Source of the DNA: Bryobacterales bacterium
GTDB lineage: Bacteria > Acidobacteriota > Terriglobia > Bryobacterales > UBA6623
Direction: 5' to 3'
Assembly (NCBI GenBank): GCA_022824585.1
Contig: JAJDZN010000072.1
Location: forward strand, 1-64,000
DNA length: 64,000 bases
The notes beneath the pieces were generated by a model. That model worked only from the letters and a program-made list of their open reading frames with translations, had not been told where the DNA came from and made no database searches. Position numbers and translations under genes: made by a program. Shown here one piece after another: positions 57,931 through 64,000 of this stretch (its first letter is position 1; each line of letters starts with the position of its first letter).

Positions 57931-58938
57931 CTACGGGCGGCCGCCGAGCTTGGCCGAGATGTCAGCGGCGATCTGGCCGCCGTGAAATCGGCCGTTCTCG
58001 ATGAAGATCTCGTTCGTGTGCATGCCGGCCACGATTACGCCGGCGAGGTATACGCCGGATCGGTCGCTTTCGAGCGTGTCCGGATTGGTGCGGGGCTTCT
58101 TCGCTTCCTCGTCGAAGACGATGCCGAGGCTGGCCAAGAATTCCGTGTCTGGCTGGTAGCCGGTCATGGCCAAGACGAAGTCGTTCTTGATCGCCACAGG
58201 GCCATCCGGGGTCGTCAGATGCAGCGTTCCCGGCTCGATGCGGGTCACCGTGCTACCCAGATAGGCCTTGATCTCGCCGTGCTTGATGCGGTTGGAGATG
58301 TCGGGCAGGATCCAGTACTTGACCTTGGGGCTGAGTTCGGGATGGCGGTGGACCAAGGTGACGCGGGCACCGGCCCGGTGGCACTCCAACGCGCAAATGG
58401 CGGCGGAGTTCTGGCCGCCGATCACCGCTACGTCGCAGTCGAAGAACGGGTGCGGCTCGTGATAGTAGTGATGCACCTTGTCCAGATCTTCGCCGGGCAC
58501 TCCCATAAGGATCGGAATGTCATAGAAGCCGGTGGCGAGGATGACCTTGCGGGCCGAGTAGGCGCAGGCTTGGCCCAGGCGGTTCGTGCTGGCGACCGAG
58601 AATGCGCCGTCGCTGCCCGTCACCGCGTGGACTTGCTCGTACTGGTGGATGTCCAGCCGGTAGTGGCTGGCGACCCGGCGGTAGTATTTCAGCGCCTCGC
58701 CGCGGGTGGGCTTTTCCCGGACCGCCGTCATGGGAATGTCGCCGATTTCGAGCAGCTCCGGCGTGGTGAAGAACGTCAGATTCGTCGGGTACTTGTACAG
58801 GGAATTGACGACGCAGCCCTTCTCGATTGTCTTGACCGTGAAGCCGGCCTTTTGGACTTCAATCGCGCATGCGAGCCCCGTGGGCCCGGCGCCGACCACG
58901 ATGACGTCTACGGATGCGTCTGCCGAAGGGCCTGCCAA
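57931..58938 (-). CDS. ypdA: YpdA-family FAD/NAD(P)-dependent oxidoreductase
   Basis: About 335 residues. No ATG lies near the conserved N terminus; I chose the TTG at 58938, 5 nt after a TATACT -10-like hexamer (58944-58949). The FAD-binding DVIVVGAGPTGLACAIEVQKAGF motif is followed by the YpdA hallmarks: EKGCVVNSLYKYPTNLTFFTTPELLEIGDIP, KPTRGEALKYYRRVA, VAVIGGQNSAAICALECHRAGARVTLVHR and GVYLAGVIVAGMHTNEIFIENGRFHGG. YpdA reduces bacillithiol disulfide in Firmicutes. The Cys next to the FAD motif (GPCG) in those enzymes is Thr here. It precedes the giant di-heme gene by about 177 bp on the same strand. Confidence 0.85.
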   Translation of the reverse strand: MAGPSADASVDVIVVGAGPTGLACAIEVQKAGFTVKTIEKGCVVNSLYKYPTNLTFFTTPELLEIGDIPMTAVREKPTRGEALKYYRRVASHYRLDIHQYEQVHAVTGSDGAFSVASTNRLGQACAYSARKVILATGFYDIPILMGVPGEDLDKVHHYYHEPHPFFDCDVAVIGGQNSAAICALECHRAGARVTLVHRHPELSPKVKYWILPDISNRIKHGEIKAYLGSTVTRIEPGTLHLTTPDGPVAIKNDFVLAMTGYQPDTEFLASLGIVFDEEAKKPRTNPDTLESDRSGVYLAGVIVAGMHTNEIFIENGRFHGGQIAADISAKLGGRP

Positions 58939-58943
58939 CCCAC

Positions 58944-58949
58944 AGTATA
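58944..58949 (-). promoter_or_regulatory. -10-like hexamer of the ypdA gene
   Basis: TATACT on the minus strand, 5 nt before the TTG proposed as the start. No Shine-Dalgarno is visible. If it is the promoter, the start at 58938 is the only fitting one. Confidence 0.4.
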
Positions 58950-59076
58950 GGAATGGCCGCGAAAGGGCCTGGCGCGGCAATCGGTTCGGGGAGTCGGCCT
59001 AGAGGGTGCGGCAACGACGAGCAGGCCCGCAAACGCTCGGGTGGCTATTCCAGGGATCCGACGATGTTGCGGTTCG

Positions 59077-60204
59077 CTACCGTGACGGGCCGAAGTCTCT
59101 CTCAGGCTCGGTTCGACGCGGTATCTCATCAAAAGAGACGTAGCGAGTCCGATGCGGAACTGCCTCCCTCGCGAGCGGCTCAGCGAATGCTTTGGTTGTG
59201 GGTCCGCGTATGCTCTTCAGGAACGAGGAGATCGTGAGAGTTGCGCCGCGAGCGTCTGCTCCGCGAAGGTCCGTTCCGTCGAGTAGAGCTCCTCGGAGGT
59301 CAGCGTTGCGGAGGTTGGCATTCCGAAGGTCCGCGTCCCGGAAGTCGGCTCCGCGCAGGTTCGCCTTCTCGAAATTCATACTGCACAGAACGGCTCCAGA
59401 GAAATCTCCGTCGGCGAGGTTCGCGCGACAGCCTTCACGCCCATCGGATTCAAGCCAGATCTTGTGGTGTGCCAGCACATCTGCCAGGGGCTGAGCGCCG
59501 GGCACAGCCTGCTCGATGACCGCCTTTCCTCTGCGGTGCAGCTGCTCGATGACCGCGATCCTAAGCGCAAGCGCGCGGTCGTCCGCGGTGGTTGCGCTTC
59601 TCAGCAGGTTGTCGTTTTCGAAGGCTTGACGGTACCGATCTGCGAGATCCCCATAGTCCCTGCTGAGACTGTCCGCACACTCGATCTGATCGGAAGAGAG
59701 CCGATCCCCGTGCCTTGAAACGAGAAATCCGATGTCGAAGAGGTCTCGTGCCCTGATTCTGTTAGCGGCTGCATCCATCTTCTGGTCGAACAAGGCCGGA
59801 ATGCGGTAGGTGCGAATTCCATCGACGATTACGATATCGTCCGGGTTCGGCTCTGACCGAGAGCTCAGCTCGATCTTCAGAAGGCGATCTTCGCCGGTTT
59901 CTGGGTTGATGTAGTGAACCTTGAAACGCCGCCCCTTCCACGTGTCGTAGTCAGGGATGAAATCCGACATCGAAGCACCTCCGTCCCGAAGGCCGTCTCG
60001 CACTTGGTCCTTGATGGAGAACCGATCGCCACAGTCATCGAAGTCGAGGTCTTCCGAATGGCGGTTCAAGCCATATAAGAGCGCCAGAGCCGTTCCTCCC
60101 TTGAGCACGTAGGGTGTGGCCTGCAGCCGAAGTGCGACCGCTCTCATGAGACGTTCGTGGAGGCCTTCTTCCGGCGTTAGTCGAATACTACGGTGGGTAG
60201 CCAT
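59077..60204 (-). CDS. AbiEii-like nucleotidyltransferase toxin with C-terminal pentapeptide repeats
   Basis: 375 residues from the ATG at 60204. Residues about 10-235 are the AbiEii/AbiGii nucleotidyltransferase fold: VLKGGTALALLYGLNRHSEDLDFD with GG at 36-37, Ser50, Asp52 and Asp54, and the RARDLFDIGFL helix. Residues about 261-325 are a pentapeptide-repeat helix (repeated A-[DN]-[LF]-R-[GND]), unlike standard AbiEii. AbiEii-type toxins add nucleotides to tRNA or other targets and are held by an upstream antitoxin. The gene start overlaps its upstream partner by 28 bp. Pentapeptide repeats often mimic DNA or bind gyrase or other proteins, so the tail may choose a target or an immunity partner. 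No other defence genes are adjacent. Confidence 0.85.
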   Translation of the reverse strand: MATHRSIRLTPEEGLHERLMRAVALRLQATPYVLKGGTALALLYGLNRHSEDLDFDDCGDRFSIKDQVRDGLRDGGASMSDFIPDYDTWKGRRFKVHYINPETGEDRLLKIELSSRSEPNPDDIVIVDGIRTYRIPALFDQKMDAAANRIRARDLFDIGFLVSRHGDRLSSDQIECADSLSRDYGDLADRYRQAFENDNLLRSATTADDRALALRIAVIEQLHRRGKAVIEQAVPGAQPLADVLAHHKIWLESDGREGCRANLADGDFSGAVLCSMNFEKANLRGADFRDADLRNANLRNADLRGALLDGTDLRGADARGATLTISSFLKSIRGPTTKAFAEPLAREAVPHRTRYVSFDEIPRRTEPERDFGPSR

Positions 60205-60737
60205 GCTTCGTAAAGCTCCAATTCTTCGGGGGGCAACTGTTTGCGCAGTGGTTTGAGGTACTCCTCGACCAAGTGCTCGATTTGTTCTGGAGTGCTGAGC
60301 CACTGGTTGATGCATCGCACCGTGACGTGTCGCGGATACTTCGCACTCCAGCAATCCCGCGTGTCAAGGAGCACGTAGTCTGCGATGGCTCGATAGTGGT
60401 TGGCGACCCATACCGGCCCAGAGCCCGGGGGGATATATTTCCCTTCTAGGATGTGGGCCATGTCTCGCACGCCCTTGCTGCCCAGGCTGGGTGTCGTATC
60501 GGTGAACCCGCCTGGCCCGGCAAAGGTAAGCGTGCGGGGACTGTCCTTGAGCGTTACGAACGGCACGCTACCATGCCAGTCGCCGGTGTGCTCGCCAGGC
60601 AGCCGTAGATTGAGGGCTGCATGGTACGAGAGATAGCGAGTTGGGGTTGTTACTGGGATCCGGACCGCGATATGGTACTCACCCATGGACGGATGCCACA
60701 TGGTCGGCATGAGATCGACTGAGCTTGCCCGAGACAT
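60177..60737 (-). CDS. Partner protein of the AbiEii-like toxin (family not recognised)
   Basis: 186 residues from the ATG at 60737; ATGs at 60710 and 60701 are alternatives. No wing-helix antitoxin (AbiEi) signature is seen. The N-terminal half is beta-rich (EYHIAVRIPVTTPTRYLSYHAALNLRLPGE, SVPFVTLKDSPRTLTFAGPGGFTD), the C-terminal half is helical (PVWVANHYRAIADYVLLDTRDCWSAKYPRHVTVRCINQWLSTPEQIEHLVEEYLKPL). The 28-bp overlap with the toxin gene and shared promoter are typical of toxin-antitoxin pairs, so it may be the antitoxin. TTGACA at 60770-60775 with TTGAAT at 60747-60752 (17-bp spacer) gives a good promoter 9 nt before the ATG. Confidence 0.7.
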   Translation of the reverse strand: MSRASSVDLMPTMWHPSMGEYHIAVRIPVTTPTRYLSYHAALNLRLPGEHTGDWHGSVPFVTLKDSPRTLTFAGPGGFTDTTPSLGSKGVRDMAHILEGKYIPPGSGPVWVANHYRAIADYVLLDTRDCWSAKYPRHVTVRCINQWLSTPEQIEHLVEEYLKPLRKQLPPEELELYEAWLPTVVFD

Positions 60738-60746
60738 CTCAGTTCC

Positions 60747-60775
60747 ATTCAAGCACGAATGGCGGCGCGTGTCAA
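60747..60775 (-). promoter_or_regulatory. Promoter of the AbiEii-like locus
   Basis: On the minus strand a consensus TTGACA (60770-60775) is followed after exactly 17 bp by TTGAAT (60747-60752). The ATG at 60737 is 9 nt away, so the transcript would be nearly leaderless. It is the best -35/-10 pair in the window. Confidence 0.6.
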
Positions 60776-60784
60776 CCAGTTTTC

Positions 60785-60860
60785 CCTGAAATTCGTATAT
60801 TTTTTCGTTATATATTTCTATATAGACGGGTAAATATACTGCTATTTCGCTCTTCGTTCC
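60785..60860. promoter_or_regulatory. AT-rich intergenic island between divergent genes
   Basis: About 75 bp very rich in A/T (runs such as TATATATTTC and TTTTTTCG) inside an otherwise GC-rich genome. It separates the AbiEii-like locus from the DUF3604 gene. It may be a bendable regulatory or silencing site and could mark the edge of a transferred block. TATACT at 60835-60840 faces the DUF3604 gene. Confidence 0.4.
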
Positions 60861-60961
60861 GATCAAGCAGAGGATGTCCGTCCGTTTCGGTCTCACCAAG
60901 CCGAGCGCTTCTTGGTCCAGCTCCCGCCGTTGGGCCACTGACGCTGGCCGGTCAAAACTGC

Positions 60962-60967
60962 TACTCT
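60962..60967 (+). promoter_or_regulatory. -10-like hexamer of the DUF3604 gene
   Basis: TACTCT, 8 nt before the ATG at 60976, no Shine-Dalgarno, no -35 at the right distance. Another possible promoter is the TATACT in the AT-rich island. Confidence 0.3.
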
Positions 60968-60975
60968 TCACGGCG

Positions 60976-63840
60976 ATGCCTACAAGAGCCCGGTTGATCT
61001 CTATCGCCGCCGGCGCATGCATGCAGTTTGCCCCGCTGCTGGCTGTCGAGACCCCCACCACGGTCATCGACCATCCGACGGCAAATGTCGTCGTCAAGCT
61101 CGAATTCGGCCTGCGAGCAACTGAGCCTCAGCGTTGGACTGGTCAGGCCAATGTTGAGCCCGGATCTGTTCAGGCAGTGTGGGGCTGGCACTTCGATCGG
61201 CCCGACCGTATCATCGGGGCCTCGGGCTGGGAGCTGGAAACCCGCTGGTACAGCCCGCCCGATGCCCGCTATCGACAACGCGAGGAGTTGCCGGGCGGAA
61301 TCAAGATCCTCCCCAACGGCGTATACCTCAGCGTCGAGGCGCGTCCAGGCGCGGTGGTCTCGGTCCAGACGAACCGAGGCGACTTCTCGTTTTCGCTCAC
61401 GGAACTCAGGCAGAAGCGGCGGATTGAAGTCCTCGACGGAGATGTCGCTGCGAGCGTTGCTCCCGCCGTCCGCGCGCTGACTAGGGGCGAGGCAAGCCAG
61501 CACGACTACCCCGCGGCGGCCTGGACCGAAGCCGGGCTCTTCGTCGCGTGGACTACCTTCCATAACGAAGCCAACGCGCTCTATCTCGCTTGGAAGAAAC
61601 AGGATGCCTGGCACACGTATCGCGTGACTCCGCGCTGGGGCGACTATTTCGGCACGGCGGTGGCGAGCGATTCCGAAGGGCGGATCCATGTCTTGTGGGC
61701 CGAGTGCGCCGATGGTCGCTGGAGGCTCGTGGACAAGGCATTCGATCCAGCCTCCGAGAGCTGGGACCCAGAGGTCTACGTATCTCCGACAGGCACGCGC
61801 CAGTACTTCCCAGTAGCCGTGACGGCGACGGATGGAAGCCCGTGGGTGGCGTGGCAGGAATTCCGAGGCGACCAGCTCGATGTCATGGCGGCGCGTTTCG
61901 ACGCGGATGGCTGGTCCGCGCCCATCAGGGTCAGCGAGTCTGACGCCAACGACTGGGCTCCCGACCTGGCCGCTGCCCCGGATGGGTCGGTTTGGGTGGC
62001 TTGGGACGGCTACGAACGCGGCAGCTACGACATTTTCCTCAGCCGACTGCTGCCCGGCTCCGCCGATGCGATCATCAGGGTGCCCGCAGACCACAACCGG
62101 GCGATCGAGCCGTCCGTGGCGGTGGATGCCGCCGACCGGGTGTGGGTGGCTTGGGCCGAGAGCGGCCCCAACTGGGGCAAGGACTGGGGCGTCTTGGGCC
62201 GCCCCGGAACGCAGTTGCGGGCCACCAGCGAGGTGCGCGTGGCCCGCTATGCCAACGGCGCTTGGTCCGAGCCGGTTCAAGCGCTGCAAGAGGCGGTCCC
62301 GGCATGGATGTCCGACATGCACGAGTACCCGGAACTGGTCATGGGAGAGCGCGATGTCCCCCACCTGCTCTTTCGCAAGATGATCCTGCGCTTGCCCGTG
62401 GAAGAGCACGAGTTGAAGGTCATGCTCGGCGACGAGCAAAGACGCATGCAGCCTTGGTACGACACCATCCGCGCCATGTCGTCAGTCCGCATGGCGGCCT
62501 TTGACGGCGCGCGTTGGTCACCTGTGACCGACCTTCCGCTAAGCTCGGGCGGCGCATACGCGCAGCTGGCGCTGGCGCGCCTCGATGGCGAGACGGTGGC
62601 CGTGTGGACCGGAGACGGCAGGACCTACCAAGATCCGCACGTGCACACTTCCCAATTGCGGTACGCCAGCCTCGATCTGGCCACGGAGCCCAGCGCCGAA
62701 GAGCGCATGCAGTCGTACCGCCCCGACTCCCGGGCCTTCCGGGACGCCGCTCCGTCCGAGGCGGCCGATCTCCAGCGGGTTCACAGCGCCCGCTGGGCGG
62801 ACAAGGGGCCGTTGCGCCTGTTCCGGGGGGACTTGCATCGACACACCGACCTGTCGGCGGACAGCCAGCGGGACGGCGACATCTTGTTCCAGTACCGCTA
62901 CGCGCTCGACGCAGGGGCGCTGGACTTCCTGGCCGTGACCGACCATTCCGGGGCCGAGCGGCTGCACTTCTACAAGTACCAATGGTGGAAGACGCGCCAG
63001 ATCGCGACCATGTTCAATCAGCCCGGGCGGTTCGCGACGTTTTTCGGCTACGAGCGGACCGTCACGTTTCCCGGTGGTCACCGCAACATCATTTCCGCGC
63101 GGAGAGACGCGCAGCCGGTGCCGATTTCCGACGAGGAGTTCACCGGCAATGAGAGCTGGGCCGACCGCCTCTACCCGGCGTTGCTGAAGCACGGCGACAT
63201 TGCGATCGCACACACGACGGCCGGCGGGGGCGGCACGGACTGGCGCCACAACGACGCGAGGGCGGAACCGGTCGTGGAGGTCTTTCAGGCGTTGCGAGGG
63301 TCTTACGAGGAACCGAACTCTCCGGGCAAGGCCAACACCTCCGCGACGGCCGGATACGTGTGGAATGCTTGGAAGAAGGGCTGGCGCATCGGCTTGCTGT
63401 CCAACTCAGACCACGAGTCCACGCATCAGTCCTATGCGTGCGTGTGGGCCAGCGAACTCACTAACACTGCGATTCTTGACGCGATCAAGCAACGGCGCAG
63501 CTACGCCGCGACCGACAACATCGTGCTGCAGTTCGAGGCAACCGCGGACAGCGCTCCAATGGTGAAGATGGGCGGCGAACTCGCCGCCTCGAACCCGCCG
63601 TCGCTCAGCTTCCGCGCGTCCGCTACGGCGCCTGTAGACTCCTTAGAGATCGTGCGGAGCGGGGAAGTGGTGTACTCCTCCAAGCCCGGCACGTCCGCGG
63701 TCGCGGTCGACTTCCGGGACGAGGATGCGCCCGGCGAGGGCTCGGCGCACTATCATGTCCGGATTGTTCAGCGGGACGGCCAGATCGCGTGGTCGTCGCC
63801 GGTTTGGATTGACTTCGAATCGTCCGCTGTCGCTAGGTAG
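60976..63840 (+). CDS. Exported DUF3604 protein with PHP-like domain
   Basis: About 954 residues from the ATG at 60976 (the frame is open from 60874, without homology-like sequence). A signal segment (ARLISIAAGACMQFAPLLAVE) is followed by a large N-terminal propeller region, seen in repeated phrases such as AAWTEAGLFVAWTTF, VAVTATDGSPWVAWQEF, DLAAAPDGSVWVAWDGY and SVAVDAADRVWVAWAES. From residue about 619 a PHP/DUF3604 metal-dependent domain begins with DLHRHTDLSADS and goes on with DFLAVTDHS, FATFFGYERTVTFPGGHRNI, SNSDHESTHQ. This family is of unknown function, with a PHP phosphoesterase or amidohydrolase look and likely metal histidines. The SDR gene starts 10 bp downstream. Confidence 0.85.
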   Translation: MPTRARLISIAAGACMQFAPLLAVETPTTVIDHPTANVVVKLEFGLRATEPQRWTGQANVEPGSVQAVWGWHFDRPDRIIGASGWELETRWYSPPDARYRQREELPGGIKILPNGVYLSVEARPGAVVSVQTNRGDFSFSLTELRQKRRIEVLDGDVAASVAPAVRALTRGEASQHDYPAAAWTEAGLFVAWTTFHNEANALYLAWKKQDAWHTYRVTPRWGDYFGTAVASDSEGRIHVLWAECADGRWRLVDKAFDPASESWDPEVYVSPTGTRQYFPVAVTATDGSPWVAWQEFRGDQLDVMAARFDADGWSAPIRVSESDANDWAPDLAAAPDGSVWVAWDGYERGSYDIFLSRLLPGSADAIIRVPADHNRAIEPSVAVDAADRVWVAWAESGPNWGKDWGVLGRPGTQLRATSEVRVARYANGAWSEPVQALQEAVPAWMSDMHEYPELVMGERDVPHLLFRKMILRLPVEEHELKVMLGDEQRRMQPWYDTIRAMSSVRMAAFDGARWSPVTDLPLSSGGAYAQLALARLDGETVAVWTGDGRTYQDPHVHTSQLRYASLDLATEPSAEERMQSYRPDSRAFRDAAPSEAADLQRVHSARWADKGPLRLFRGDLHRHTDLSADSQRDGDILFQYRYALDAGALDFLAVTDHSGAERLHFYKYQWWKTRQIATMFNQPGRFATFFGYERTVTFPGGHRNIISARRDAQPVPISDEEFTGNESWADRLYPALLKHGDIAIAHTTAGGGGTDWRHNDARAEPVVEVFQALRGSYEEPNSPGKANTSATAGYVWNAWKKGWRIGLLSNSDHESTHQSYACVWASELTNTAILDAIKQRRSYAATDNIVLQFEATADSAPMVKMGGELAASNPPSLSFRASATAPVDSLEIVRSGEVVYSSKPGTSAVAVDFRDEDAPGEGSAHYHVRIVQRDGQIAWSSPVWIDFESSAVAR

Positions 63841-63850
63841 GAGGAGTTTC

Positions 63851-64000
63851 ATGCAGGTCGACGGAAAGGTAGTTGTCGTAACTGGCGCCGCGCGCGGGAT
63901 TGGGCGCGCGCTGGCCGAGCGGTTCGTGCAGGAAGGCGCTCGGGCGGTGGTCGCGGCCGACTTCGATGCTCCTGCCGTCCGCGCGACGGCCGACGAGATC
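63851..64000 (+). CDS. Short-chain dehydrogenase/reductase (3' end cut by window edge)
   Basis: The first 50 residues are visible. MQVDGKVVVVTGAARGIGRALAERF has the classic SDR cofactor motif TGxxxGIG, and ADFDA after the second strand suggests NAD-type binding. The start ATG is preceded by a strong GGAGGAG Shine-Dalgarno. The active-site Tyr and Lys lie beyond the window. It is probably cotranscribed with the DUF3604 gene 10 bp upstream. Confidence 0.88.
   Translation, partial: MQVDGKVVVVTGAARGIGRALAERFVQEGARAVVAADFDAPAVRATADEI

Overview
This is a GC-rich, densely coding chromosomal window from what looks like a Gram-negative heterotroph with Tat-exported and lipoprotein enzymes. The gene set (sulfatases, DUF1501 and DUF1549/DUF1553 proteins, DUF1080, Tat-exported Gfo/Idh/MocA, secreted Tricorn protease, PQQ-type propeller, DUF3604, a YpdA-like reductase) resembles Acidobacteriota, with Planctomycetota or a related lineage as the alternative. 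No rRNA marker is present, so this is inference. I saw no rRNA, tRNA, CRISPR array, insertion sequence or prophage.

Layout. 1-2.3 kb: a cut lipoprotein beta-propeller glycosidase-like gene, a secreted methyltransferase and a DapA-family aldolase. 2.6-3.0 kb: an orphan Phd antitoxin with an operator-like palindrome, followed by the C-terminal stub of its PIN toxin. 3.5-7.9 kb: F1 ATP synthase genes atpH-A-G-D, with no atpC next to them. 8.0-14.5 kb: a four-gene leftward operon, sulfatase / DUF1549-DUF1553 / DUF1501 / sulfatase. 14.7-20.6 kb: a complete seven-gene Mrp cation/proton antiporter operon. 20.7-22.9 kb: DUF1080 and Gfo/Idh/MocA sugar genes. 23.2-31.2 kb: SWIM-SNF2 helicase, PQQ-like propeller, polytopic glycosyltransferase, VapB antitoxin with a decayed vapC, and a GT2 glycosyltransferase. 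31.3-38.5 kb: CobA-HemD fusion, an unknown protein, a third sulfatase and cobalamin-dependent MetH. 38.5-45.4 kb: sialidase-like protein, Tricorn protease and a secreted protein with three TbpB-like barrel modules.

45.5-51.1 kb holds the most unusual locus. A leftward operon encodes a P1B-type metal ATPase fused to an HflK-like SPFH protein, an HflC-like protein with a cytosolic tail of 16 histidines in 31 residues, a second HflK-like protein, and a small membrane-anchored protein with an NTF2-like look. The inferred role is a metal-efflux pump built into an SPFH membrane scaffold, with the His tail acting as a metal-binding domain in trans. 51.3-58.9 kb: acyl-CoA synthetase, a giant di-heme HEAT-repeat exported protein and the YpdA-like reductase. 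59.1-60.7 kb: a two-gene AbiEii-like toxin locus in which the nucleotidyltransferase carries a C-terminal pentapeptide-repeat tail. The window ends with a DUF3604/PHP-type protein and the start of a short-chain dehydrogenase.

A genome-scale pattern also shows. Many operon-leading genes have no Shine-Dalgarno sequence and instead carry a -10-like hexamer 5-9 nt before the start codon, as expected for leaderless transcripts. Several internal or other genes (atpA, the sialidase, the GT2, the SDR) have clear Shine-Dalgarno sequences.
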